Position numbers and translations under genes: made by a program | From: Terrisporobacter mayombei | GTDB lineage: Bacteria > Bacillota > Clostridia > Peptostreptococcales > Peptostreptococcaceae | Length of the DNA stretch: 64,000 nucleotides | Direction: 5' to 3' | Assembly (NCBI RefSeq): GCF_020748465.1 | Contig: NZ_JAHZMP010000002.1 | Span: 372,001 to 436,000 of the forward strand | Shown here: positions 38,590 to 46,868 of the stretch, piece after piece | Layout: every line of letters starts with the position of its first letter | Position numbering within the stretch: position 1 is the first letter of the stretch | Notes under the pieces: model-generated | Database searches by the model: none | The model's input: the letters and a program-made list of their open reading frames with translations, nothing else | Told to the model about the DNA's origin: nothing

Positions 38590-38778
38590 CATATCTAGTT
38601 TTGTGTCATGTTTAATTTATTCTATTCCTACAATAAATACTACATTTATTGTACAATAGAAAAAGAGACTGTTTTACTAAGTTATAAGCACATCATAAAT
38701 ACAGTCATGTAAAAACACAAGTTACAAAGTTATACATTTAAAATATAAATAAAGAGTAAATGAAAAAGGGGATAGAAT

Positions 38779-39561
38779 ATGAAAAAGAAAATTATTTTAT
38801 TATTTGTTACAGTAAGCATGTTAGCATTGATCACTGGTTGCGCTAAAAGTAATTCTAGTGAAAATAAGGATGATCAAAAAAATAAAATAGAAGATACACA
38901 AAATGATAAAAATAATGACTCTGACAAAGAGAAGAATTCAAAGATTACTATAGTTATAGATCCAGGCCATTCATCAACAGGAACATCAGGAAATGAACCA
39001 GTATCACCAAACTCTTCTACAACAAAACTAAAAGATGGTTTAGGAGCAACAGGATTATATACAAATATACCAGAGCACAAAACTACTATGTCTGTGGCAT
39101 CATTACTAAAAAAGGAACTGGAGTCAAAGGGTTATAATGTGGTTTTAACTAAAAATGATGTGGCAGAGTCTAAAAGTAATATAGAAAGAGCTGAAGTTGG
39201 TAACAAAAATAATGCTGATTTAGTAGTAAGAATCCATGGAGATTCTTGCGAAGATAATAGTGTGAATGGTGCATCTATGCATGTTCCAGCCAATAATGAA
39301 TACACATCAAGTTTTTATAAAATTAGTAAATCTTATGGCACAACAATACTTAATACATATGTGAAGGAAGTAGGTATAAAGAGTAGAGGGGTTATAGAAA
39401 GGGATGATTTGACAGGGTTTAACTGGTCTAAAGTACCTGTTGTTTTGATAGAAATGGGATTTTTGTCTAATAAGGAAGATGATGAGTTTGTTAGTAATAC
39501 AGAAAATCATCCTAAAATAGCAAAAGCTATAGCTGATGGAATTTATAAATGTTTTGAATAA
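38779..39561 (+). CDS. N-acetylmuramoyl-L-alanine amidase (Amidase_3) lipoprotein
   Basis: 260 residues. The signal peptide ends in the lipobox LITGC (Cys21), so it is anchored outside the membrane, followed by a Lys/Asp/Asn-rich linker to about residue 55. The Amidase_3 zinc site is VIDPGHSS, the Glu in IPEHKT and RIHGDS; the catalytic Glu is in LIEMGFLSN. It cleaves the amide between muramic acid and the stem peptide. It shares the upstream motif GTTACAAAGTT with the SH3-3D gene, suggesting common control. RBS AAAGGGGA; terminator at 39591. Confidence 0.92.
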   Translation: MKKKIILLFVTVSMLALITGCAKSNSSENKDDQKNKIEDTQNDKNNDSDKEKNSKITIVIDPGHSSTGTSGNEPVSPNSSTTKLKDGLGATGLYTNIPEHKTTMSVASLLKKELESKGYNVVLTKNDVAESKSNIERAEVGNKNNADLVVRIHGDSCEDNSVNGASMHVPANNEYTSSFYKISKSYGTTILNTYVKEVGIKSRGVIERDDLTGFNWSKVPVVLIEMGFLSNKEDDEFVSNTENHPKIAKAIADGIYKCFE

Positions 39562-39590
39562 TGAAGAAATAATACAGATAAAAGGCTGCA

Positions 39591-39618
39591 TATCAATTGA
39601 GATAAGCAGCTTTTTTTA
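39591..39618 (+). terminator. Terminator of the amidase gene
   Basis: AAAGGCTGC/GCAGCTTTT stem with one G-T pair and seven T. Confidence 0.85.
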
Positions 39619-39767
39619 GTGTACTCGCCATGGATTTTTATGCACTTATTTATACTTCTATCACAAAAGTGTATTAATACAATTCTTGAAAAAAGTAAAA
39701 TTGTATGATATGAATAAAAAAATCATATATAATTATTTCATAAGTATTTTAACAAGGAGAGAAAATT

Positions 39768-40910
39768 ATGAACAATAAAAATGTATATATGCCAGGACCA
39801 AGTAATGTTAGGGAAAATGTAAGACAAGCAAGAAGTATAAAAACTACAAATCCAGATGTGGATGTTGATTTTGTGGAATTTTATAAAAGTACTTGTGATA
39901 AAATGGCAAAAATAATAAACACTAAAAATGACGTATACATACTAAGTGGAGAAGGTATATTGGGGTTAGAAGCAGCATGTGCATCATTGACAGAGAAAAA
40001 TGATAGAGTTTTAGTTATAGATAATGGTGTATTTGGAAAAGGTTTCGAGGATTTTGTAACTATGTATGGTGGGGAAGCTGTACTTTTTAGCAAAAGTTAT
40101 AAAAAAGCCATAGATGTAGAGGAACTAGAAAGATTTTTAGAAAAAGACCATGATTTTAAATATGCAACTATAGTACACTGTGATACACCAACAGGAGTTT
40201 TAAATGATTTAAGCAAAATATGTCCATTACTTAAAAAGTACAACATACTTACTGTTGTAGATTCAGTGGCAGCTATGGTTGGAGAAAAACTCTTAGTAGA
40301 TGATTGGCAAATAGATATGGTACTTGGTGGATCTCAAAAAGCCATATCAGCTCAACCAGGTCTTAGTATAGTAAGCGTAAGTGAAGATGCCAAAAATAGT
40401 ATGAAAAATAGAAAAAGTAAAATAATAGGTTTCTACTGCAACTTAACAATATGGGAAGATTACTATGAACAAAAATATTTCCCATATACAATGCCTATAA
40501 GTGACATTATAAGTTTGGATAGAGCTTTAGAAAATATATTAGAAGAAGGAACAGAAAATACAATAAAAAGACATGAAAGAATTGCAAAAGCTACAAGAGA
40601 AGCACTTAAAGAATATGGTGGAGAGTTATTTTTAAATAGTGGATACTCTAATACTGTAACTGCACTAGTTATACCTGAAAATATAGGAGCCCTAAATTTA
40701 ACTAAGTATATACGTGAAAAATACAACACAATAATAGGAACATCACTGGGAGAATATGTGGATAAATTACTTAGAATTGGTCACATGGGGGAAAATGCAA
40801 AATTAGATAAAATAATATATATATTAGATATTCTAGATAATAGTTTAAAAGATTTAGGTTTCCAAGGAAATGGATCTTTAGTAAGTTTGTTTAATAAATA
40901 CTACAAATAA
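39768..40910 (+). CDS. Class V PLP-dependent aminotransferase (AGT/PucG-like)
   Basis: 380 residues. PGPSNV near the start, SGEGILGLEAA, VHCDTPTGVLND, VVDSVAAM and the PLP Lys in GGSQKAIS are the blocks of alanine-glyoxylate / serine-pyruvate / ureidoglycine-glyoxylate aminotransferases. RIGHMGE near the end contributes the substrate Arg. It transfers amino groups to glyoxylate or pyruvate. The ECF transporter S-component gene begins 22 nt after its stop, so they form an operon. A link to allE (purine nitrogen) is possible but unproven. RBS AAGGAGAG. Confidence 0.85.
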   Translation: MNNKNVYMPGPSNVRENVRQARSIKTTNPDVDVDFVEFYKSTCDKMAKIINTKNDVYILSGEGILGLEAACASLTEKNDRVLVIDNGVFGKGFEDFVTMYGGEAVLFSKSYKKAIDVEELERFLEKDHDFKYATIVHCDTPTGVLNDLSKICPLLKKYNILTVVDSVAAMVGEKLLVDDWQIDMVLGGSQKAISAQPGLSIVSVSEDAKNSMKNRKSKIIGFYCNLTIWEDYYEQKYFPYTMPISDIISLDRALENILEEGTENTIKRHERIAKATREALKEYGGELFLNSGYSNTVTALVIPENIGALNLTKYIREKYNTIIGTSLGEYVDKLLRIGHMGENAKLDKIIYILDILDNSLKDLGFQGNGSLVSLFNKYYK

Positions 40911-40932
40911 ATATGTGTGTGGGGGATATAAA

Positions 40933-41463
40933 ATGCAAATATCAAATGAGGGTAGAAAAAATATAGGAACTAGAGATTTAGTAGAAACTGCTTTACTTAT
41001 AGCATTAGTATTTATAGCAACAAGGTTTATTAACATAAGACTGCCCATAGCGTCAAGTGGAGGATTAGTACACTTAGGAAATACAATGTTATTTATTTCA
41101 GCAATTGTATTTGGTAAGAAAAAGGGCGCTTTAGCTGGTGCTTTTGGTATGGGATTGTTTGATCTACTGTCAGAATGGGCAATGTGGGCACCCTTTACAT
41201 TTATAGTTAGAGGGATTATGGGATATATTATAGGAAGTATTGCCTGGTCTAATAATAAAAAAGGAAACAGTGTTTTAACTAATGTTTTTGCCATAATAAT
41301 GTCAGGTGTTTGGATGATATTTGGTTATTATGTAACAGAGATAATATTATATGGAAACTATATACAACCTTTAGCATCTGTGCCAGGAAATATTACTCAG
41401 ATAGTTGTAGGGTTAATTATAGGTGTTCCTGTAGCGAAGGTTGTTAAGAAATATATTAGATAA
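40933..41463 (+). CDS. ECF transporter S-component
   Basis: 176 residues from the ATG at 40933, six bases after GGGGGA; the ATG at 40915 would swallow that site. Five or six membrane helices with the ECF-S features: an N-terminal L-V-E-x-A-L-L-I-A-L helix, HLGNTMLFISAIVFG and the loop GKKKGALAGAFGMGLFDLLS. Such proteins capture vitamins and dock to a shared EcfAA'T module, not present here. Coupling to a PLP enzyme suggests a B6 vitamer or an aminotransferase-related substrate, by inference only. Confidence 0.85.
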   Translation: MQISNEGRKNIGTRDLVETALLIALVFIATRFINIRLPIASSGGLVHLGNTMLFISAIVFGKKKGALAGAFGMGLFDLLSEWAMWAPFTFIVRGIMGYIIGSIAWSNNKKGNSVLTNVFAIIMSGVWMIFGYYVTEIILYGNYIQPLASVPGNITQIVVGLIIGVPVAKVVKKYIR

Positions 41464-41526
41464 AGCTAAAGTGCTTGTTGTTTTCATAGAGGATAAGTGT
41501 GAGAAGGCATGTAATGTTGATAGGTA

Positions 41527-41584
41527 GTTAAGCTAGTAATTTCAGTTATTGAAATTATTAGCATATTATTTTTACTAATATTGC
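41527..41584 (+). repeat. Terminator-bearing dispersed repeat, copy 2
   Basis: About 85% identical to 27326-27383. Here the hairpin keeps AAGCTAGTAAT/ATTATTAGC but the T-run is interrupted (ATATTATTTTT), so termination should be weaker. Confidence 0.7.
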
Positions 41585-41626
41585 CAGTGAAATAATATGC
41601 TAAGATTACTGTAGGAGGTGTTTGAT

Positions 41627-42433
41627 ATGAAAAAGATAAAAAAAGTAAGCGTATTATTACTATCAATAAGCATTGTAGTTGGAAGTGTTTTTGTAGGAAA
41701 TATTAACAGTTCATATGCGGCTACAGCATATAAGAAACAATTAGCAATTGGAAAGTCATATAAGTATGATTTAGACGGAGATGGAGATAAGGACAGTATA
41801 AAAGTTTATAGCTCAGGCCATAAATTATTATTAAAAGTGAATAGCACAACTAAAACATTGGACTCAAATTGTTATTCTGATTATGGTGATTATGATGTGA
41901 AGATTTACGACTTTAATAAAAAGGACAAAAGTTCAGAGATTGTATTTTTTTGGTCCGGAGACAGTGAATGGGGAACAAAGATCCTTAAATTTAAAAACAA
42001 TAAATGTATGCTAAATAAACATTATAAAGATGCAATGTTAAAAAGCTATGATCTTAGCAATGGAATGGTGACTTTTGAAGAGTATGATCAAGGAAGATAC
42101 AATAGTTTTACTAAGGCAATGGGATTTTTTTGTATTTATGATAAAGTGCAAATAAAAGGATACAATGTTTATAATCAATATAGTGCTAATACAAACAGTA
42201 GCACTAGAAAAAACAAATACGTATCGGCTAAAAAATTAACTGCATATACAAGTACAAGTGGGAAAAAGAAAGCATTTACTATAAATAAGGGTAGTAAGGC
42301 TTATGTTTATGAGTTGTATCAGAAGGGAAGTAGCAAGTATATAAGAGTAAAAAATAGTTCTGGTAGTTATGGGTATGTTAAAGTTGGGTCATCAATGTTG
42401 TTTACTGAAAATTCGTGTTTATGGTGGAGATAA
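41627..42433 (+). CDS. Secreted protein with C-terminal SH3-like segment (paralogue 1)
   Basis: 268 residues from the ATG at 41627, after GTAGGAGGTG. Signal peptide 1-30 ends near SSYAATA. Residues 35-100 have a LDGDGDKDSIKVY calcium-loop-like motif followed by IYDFNKKDKS-EIVFFW; residues about 200-260 resemble a bacterial SH3 domain (KLTAYTSTSGKK..., YIRVKNSSGSYGYVKVG). It is paralogous to the protein at 43486 in order and motifs (YDxNxKDKSxE, KILKFKNxKC, KVGSxxxF). Probably exported and wall-associated; no enzymatic motif seen. Confidence 0.75.
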   Translation: MKKIKKVSVLLLSISIVVGSVFVGNINSSYAATAYKKQLAIGKSYKYDLDGDGDKDSIKVYSSGHKLLLKVNSTTKTLDSNCYSDYGDYDVKIYDFNKKDKSSEIVFFWSGDSEWGTKILKFKNNKCMLNKHYKDAMLKSYDLSNGMVTFEEYDQGRYNSFTKAMGFFCIYDKVQIKGYNVYNQYSANTNSSTRKNKYVSAKKLTAYTSTSGKKKAFTINKGSKAYVYELYQKGSSKYIRVKNSSGSYGYVKVGSSMLFTENSCLWWR

Positions 42434-42554
42434 AGAAATACACACAATATATTCAAGTATAATTACAAATCTGAAAAAGAGAAGTAATGTATTAATTTAG
42501 AAAATAATTTTAATGGAGCCTTAGAAGACTCCTTAAATAAGGGGAGGTAGCAAT

Positions 42555-43220
42555 ATGAGCAATACATCCAAAGGCCCAGCTACTAAAGGAAGTAAGTTTT
42601 GGATGCAATATGTTGTTAAGAATTTACAACAGGAATTGAACTCCAAGATTGGTTGTGATCTAACATGGATTTCGCCACTTGAAGGGAATAACAAAGAATA
42701 CCTAGAGTATGAACTAAAGCAAGATTACATCTGTAAAATACTTAATATATCAGCTGAAGAAAAGAAAGAAATATTTTCTTTTTGGCCAAATAGGCAACCA
42801 CAGTGGGATGGCATAGCGCTAACAAAAGATAATAACACTTTATACTTGGTAGAAGCAAAAGCCCATCTGTCAGAGTTAAAAAGTAAAATTGGTACAAAAA
42901 ATCCTAGTAATAAGGACTTAATTTTAAAAACAATGAAAGAAGTATTTGAAAGTAACTATCCAAAAGGCTCATTTCAAATGTGGACAGATGAATATTATCA
43001 ACTTGCCAACCGACTAACATTTTTACATAAGCTTAATGAAAAATTAAAAATAAAAAATATAAATGTAAAACTAGTATTACTAAATTTTGTAGGAGACTAT
43101 ACATATAGGCCTACAAGGGAAGAAAAATGGAATATGCATTACAAAGAAGTATTTGTAAATATGATAGGTATGGAAATACCTAAAAAAGATGTTTTAGTTG
43201 TTAACTTTCCTGTATGTTAA
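42555..43220 (+). CDS. Predicted PD-(D/E)XK nuclease-like protein
   Basis: 221 residues, no signal peptide. The stretch QPQWDGIALTKDNNTLYLVEAKAH (residues about 82-108) has the D ... E-x-K pattern of PD-(D/E)XK nucleases, with hydrophobic strands on each side, and Gln/His residues nearby. The C-terminal half ends in alternating hydrophobic strands. I recognise no named family. It lies between two secreted paralogues, so it may be a mobile or defence-related insert. RBS GGGGAGG. Nuclease activity is inferred from motif only. Confidence 0.55.
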   Translation: MSNTSKGPATKGSKFWMQYVVKNLQQELNSKIGCDLTWISPLEGNNKEYLEYELKQDYICKILNISAEEKKEIFSFWPNRQPQWDGIALTKDNNTLYLVEAKAHLSELKSKIGTKNPSNKDLILKTMKEVFESNYPKGSFQMWTDEYYQLANRLTFLHKLNEKLKIKNINVKLVLLNFVGDYTYRPTREEKWNMHYKEVFVNMIGMEIPKKDVLVVNFPVC

Positions 43221-43336
43221 TTCATCAAAACATAGGATGTATATGACCATTAGAGATGCCTAAATTACTAGGAAAAATTTTGTTATGTATCAACTACAAA
43301 AAGCTGCTATTTGTAAGTAGAAGAGGTGAAACGAAT

Positions 43337-43381
43337 ATGTTAGACCAGCCAATGGAGCAAAAATACTTCTTTAATTATTAA
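43337..43381 (+). CDS. Possible 14-residue ORF
   Basis: ATG at 43337 lies eight bases after GAGGTG and encodes MLDQPMEQKYFFNY. It may be a tiny peptide or the start of a truncated gene. The 265-bp gap otherwise contains only AT-rich sequence and the promoter of the next gene. Confidence 0.25.
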   Translation: MLDQPMEQKYFFNY

Positions 43382-43485
43382 ACTAAATAAATAAAGTGGA
43401 GGGAGTTTTTATTATAAAATATTATCGTATATAATTTACATAACATATAAAATAAAAATGATGAGTTAGGGGAGGAGTGTATTAA

Positions 43486-44295
43486 ATGAAGTTAAAAAAA
43501 CTAATAACAATAATTTTATCACTGGGGATAAGTATTGGATGTGTTGTTCCAGCATATGCTAACATATTAACCCAACCAGTTAAGTATTTGTATGAAGGAA
43601 AGACATATTATTATGATATTGACGGAATTAAAGGAAAAGACAAGATTAAGATAACAGAAAATAAAGGTAAATCAAGAATATATATAAATGATAAATGTCT
43701 AAAACTTTCAAATTACTATAATGTTGAGTTATACGATATTAACAGAAAAGATAAATCTATGGAATTTGTATTAACTAATAATTGTTTTGCAGGTTCTGAT
43801 AATAGGATATTAAAATTCAAAAACAGTAAGTGTGTAGTTAATAAATCAATAGGTAAATATATTGATTTAGAGAAGTATGATAACGTAAGCGGTGTAGCTT
43901 ATTATAATACTGAATTCAGTGATACAAATAAATTTGACTACTTTAAAAAATCTACTGGATATGAATTTTATCCATATATGAGAATATTAGTTAATGGATA
44001 TTCTGTAAAAACATCGACAACTTATACAGTTAATAATAAAGATAGAAAAATAAAATTTAAAGCTAAAAAAGATTTAAAAGCATATGATACTATATCATGT
44101 AAACAATCAAATTGGACTATAGGAAAAGGATGTCATATCAATATAGTTAATTTATATATAAAAGATGGTAAATATTATATCAAATTCCGTATATGGACTG
44201 ATACTATAGAGGATAGCAATGGTGTATCTCATCCATATAATAAATATGATTATGGATATATGAAAGTTGGTTCAACTAGAATATTCGATAGATAA
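43486..44295 (+). CDS. Secreted protein (paralogue 2)
   Basis: 269 residues. Signal peptide 1-25 (basic MKLKK, hydrophobic core, cleavage after AYA). The middle repeats the design of the gene at 41627: YYYDIDGIKGKDKIKI, VELYDINRKDKSMEF, RILKFKNSKC, and the final DYGYMKVGSTRIF corresponds to YGYVKVGSSMLF. Cys residues in the middle may pair outside the cell. The function is unknown. RBS GGGGAGGAG. The frame stays open after the stop for five codons and meets the next reading frame in phase. Confidence 0.75.
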   Translation: MKLKKLITIILSLGISIGCVVPAYANILTQPVKYLYEGKTYYYDIDGIKGKDKIKITENKGKSRIYINDKCLKLSNYYNVELYDINRKDKSMEFVLTNNCFAGSDNRILKFKNSKCVVNKSIGKYIDLEKYDNVSGVAYYNTEFSDTNKFDYFKKSTGYEFYPYMRILVNGYSVKTSTTYTVNNKDRKIKFKAKKDLKAYDTISCKQSNWTIGKGCHINIVNLYIKDGKYYIKFRIWTDTIEDSNGVSHPYNKYDYGYMKVGSTRIFDR

Positions 44296-44310
44296 ATCTA
44301 TATTTTTAAT

Positions 44311-44589
44311 ATGCAAAATAGCAACAAAAGACCTAATGCTATAAATATAAATCACTATTTCACAAAATTAGAAATTGAAACAATGAAAACTTTTTTTAAA
44401 AGCGTGAACAATTTAATAGCTACCTTAGATGAAATTCATGAAGATATAAAAGATACATTGTATGTTGAATGGGAAAGTGAATGTCCATACGATGATTATA
44501 GAGATAATAATGGTAGAGATTAATATGGCAATGTTATTAATCCAGGATATTTAGATCCTGATGATCCATATCATTATTTACATGAATAA
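44311..44589 (+). pseudogene. Gene interrupted by an in-frame stop
   Basis: From ATG 44311 the frame encodes 70 residues ending YDDYRDNNGRD, then TAA (44521-44523). The same frame continues with YGNVINPGYLDPDDPYHYLHE and ends at 44589. The two parts read as one acidic, Tyr/Asp-rich protein of about 92 residues, so a nonsense change probably split it. No convincing ribosome site precedes the ATG, and the frame is in phase with the upstream secreted protein, so it may itself be a fragment. Function unknown. Confidence 0.55.
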
Positions 44590-44648
44590 AAAGAAAAATA
44601 GTTTAAATGAAAAAAAACAAATAATATTATCTTCTAAAAAACCATCAA

Positions 44649-44678
44649 AAAGGCATACACATTTTTGTGTATGCCTTT
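44649..44678. terminator. Terminator hairpin (TACACA family)
   Basis: A perfect 13-bp stem AAAGGCATACACA / TGTGTATGCCTTT with TTTT loop. Confidence 0.82.
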
Positions 44679-44685
44679 AATTTAT

Positions 44686-44883
44686 ATTACTAATAAATAT
44701 TTTTGAGGATTTTTATTAGTAATCAAACTAGGACAACTGGCAAAAAACACAAAGACCTAGTGTTTTTGTAGATGTTCTGAAAGGTACAAATAAGAAAGAG
44801 GCTTTCTTGAAATATTTTGAGGGGATTGTTAAAGATTTAAAGAATTGTGAGGAGGTAGTACCATGCCATTTGACTCTTGACTA
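44686..44883 (+). pseudogene. Mosaic of decayed gene fragments
   Basis: A 12-bp inverted repeat (44686-44697 with 44712-44723) leads into about 45 bp (44718-44762) nearly identical to 47196-47242 inside the oxidoreductase gene (VIKLGQLAKK region), with one A lost in the A-run. After that, the frame from about 44763 encodes VDVLKGTNKKEAFLKYFEG and ends at a TAG near 44882; it belongs to some other protein. The two scraps are joined directly, so this is a rearranged remnant. Confidence 0.6.
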
Positions 44884-45045
44884 GATTGAGGACTATAATA
44901 AATGGTAGTATATTATAAATTAGTTAACATAATACTTATGAGCAGGATTTATTATTATAAGAATTTCACTTAAGTTATACAAAAAGATATAACTACTGAT
45001 TAAATGAAATAAAATATGATTATTTTATGAAAGAAGGTATAAGAA

Positions 45046-46395
45046 ATGAATAATAAATTAAATGAAATAGTTGAAAAAAACAGTAAAGAATTAATCAAAG
45101 CCGTACAAGATATGGTTAAAATTAAAAGTGTAAGAGATATACCTAAAAAAGGAATGCCATTTGGTGAAGGAGTATGTAAAGCCCTTAATAAACAACTTGA
45201 GATAGCTGAAAAACTAGGGTTTAAAGTAACGAACGTAGACAATTATTATGGATATGCAGAATATGGTGAAGGAGAAGAATACGTTTGTGCTCTTGGTCAT
45301 TTAGATGTAGTTCCAGAGGGAGATGGATGGCAATATGCGCCTTATTCTGGTGAGATAGTTGATGATAAATTATGGGGAAGAGGTACTGTTGATGATAAAG
45401 GACCTATAAATGCAGCCTTGTTTGCATTAGCAGCACTTAAAGAATCTGGGTTTAAGCCTTCTAAGAAAATTAGAATTATCTTTGGATGTGATGAAGAATC
45501 AGGTTGTGAAGATATGGAGTATTATAATGAAAGAGAAAAAGCACCTATTTACGGATTTACACCAGATGCTGATTTTCCAGCAATTTATGGTGAAAAAGGA
45601 ATTCTTCATTTTGTACTAACTACTCCATTTGATTTGACAGGTGGTTCAAACATTAAGAGCATAGCTGGTGGAATTGTGGTAAATGCTGTTCCTGATAAAG
45701 CTGAAGCTATTATCATTGGAAAAGGATGCACAGATACAGAAAACATTATATGCAAAGAGAATGCTGATGGAAGCGTAATTGTATCAGCTAAGGGCATTCC
45801 TGCTCATGGAAGTATACCACATACAGGTAAAAATGCTATTGGCATATTAATTAAATACTTAGTAGATAATAATCTTGTTGAAGGTAAAGAAGGAGAAAAA
45901 CTTGCATTTATACGTAAGTATTTATGTGATGGAACTTTTGGAGCTGAACTTGGCATAGATATGGAAGACGAAACAGGATCATTAACAATAAATATGGGTA
46001 TTATAGATGTTGTAGATGGAAAACTTCGTCTACATATGGACCTAAGATACCCATGCACAAAGACTGATAAAGGAATATTGGAAACTTTCTTGACTAAGTT
46101 ACAAGGATTTGATATAGAGAATGTGGAAAATGCAAAACCACTTTATGTTAGTAAGGAAAGTAGACTTATAAAAACTGTAACAGATGTATATAGTGAATTT
46201 TACGATGGAGATAGTACTGCTACTGCAATTGGTGGAGGAACTTATGCAAAACACCTTGATAATATAGTAGCATTTGGTCCATGTATTCCAGGAGAGGAAC
46301 TTGTGGAACATACTAATCATGAATATATAAAAATAGATAGTCTGATAACATTGGCTAAAATATATGCCAATGCACTTGAGTTACTTTCAAAGTAA
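45046..46395 (+). CDS. pepV: Dipeptidase PepV (M20 family)
   Basis: 449 residues. Di-zinc site: GHLDVV (H-x-D), WGRGTVDDKG, GCDEESGCED (catalytic Glu pair) and TPDADFP; the final His is in GEELVEHTNHEY. The lid domain with ASIPAHGSIPHTGKNA-like block (KGIPAHGSIPHTGKNA) is typical of PepV. It hydrolyses dipeptides in the cytosol. RBS AAGAAGG is modest. Single-gene unit. Confidence 0.92.
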   Translation: MNNKLNEIVEKNSKELIKAVQDMVKIKSVRDIPKKGMPFGEGVCKALNKQLEIAEKLGFKVTNVDNYYGYAEYGEGEEYVCALGHLDVVPEGDGWQYAPYSGEIVDDKLWGRGTVDDKGPINAALFALAALKESGFKPSKKIRIIFGCDEESGCEDMEYYNEREKAPIYGFTPDADFPAIYGEKGILHFVLTTPFDLTGGSNIKSIAGGIVVNAVPDKAEAIIIGKGCTDTENIICKENADGSVIVSAKGIPAHGSIPHTGKNAIGILIKYLVDNNLVEGKEGEKLAFIRKYLCDGTFGAELGIDMEDETGSLTINMGIIDVVDGKLRLHMDLRYPCTKTDKGILETFLTKLQGFDIENVENAKPLYVSKESRLIKTVTDVYSEFYDGDSTATAIGGGTYAKHLDNIVAFGPCIPGEELVEHTNHEYIKIDSLITLAKIYANALELLSK

Positions 46396-46868
46396 TGTAT
46401 TTGAGATAATATAGTTAGCAAATCCAATGCATTAACATGCCTTGGATAAATATGCCCGGTGGTACGAAAGATGGCACTAACTGAGTTATTTAAAGAATTT
46501 AAGTTTGAAGTTACAGATATACATAATGTGAAAAAATAATAAATATGAAAGAGGACAGTATAAAGGCTGTCCTCTTTTATAGTGAGTAGATTGAAGGTTA
46601 CATATTACAATGAAAGTTAGTAATCTATAAATATAATTAGATAATTGAAGAATTGATAATTAATGAGTTTAATAAAGTTAGGTCAATCAGTAGCCAGGGA
46701 GTGTGAATGGTATTTATATATTAATATTATCACCCCCCTATTTAAACAAATAAGTTTAAAGTAAAAATATTAATAAAAAGCTTAAATTTTACTCATTTTA
46801 ATTATGTTTACATGAATATATAGTAGAAATAAACAATTGTATATAAAGAAATCAAGGGTGGAAATAAA
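46396..46868 (+). other. Gene-poor stretch with one terminator and a small ORF
   Basis: A 22-residue frame (46471-46539, MALTELFKEFKFEVTDIHNV plus two Lys) lacks a good ribosome site and may be a remnant. A strong hairpin AAAGAGGACAG/CTGTCCTCTTT with T-run (46548-46579) follows. The rest to 46868 is AT-rich promoter sequence with a run of C at 46733-46738. Confidence 0.5.
46548..46579 (+). terminator. Terminator after the pepV region
   Basis: 11-bp perfect stem, 8-nt loop, then TTTTAT. Confidence 0.88.

Noticed and set aside
46471-46539. 22-residue frame as a functional small protein
   Set aside because: No Shine-Dalgarno at proper distance and no family recognised; kept only as a note in the gene-poor stretch.
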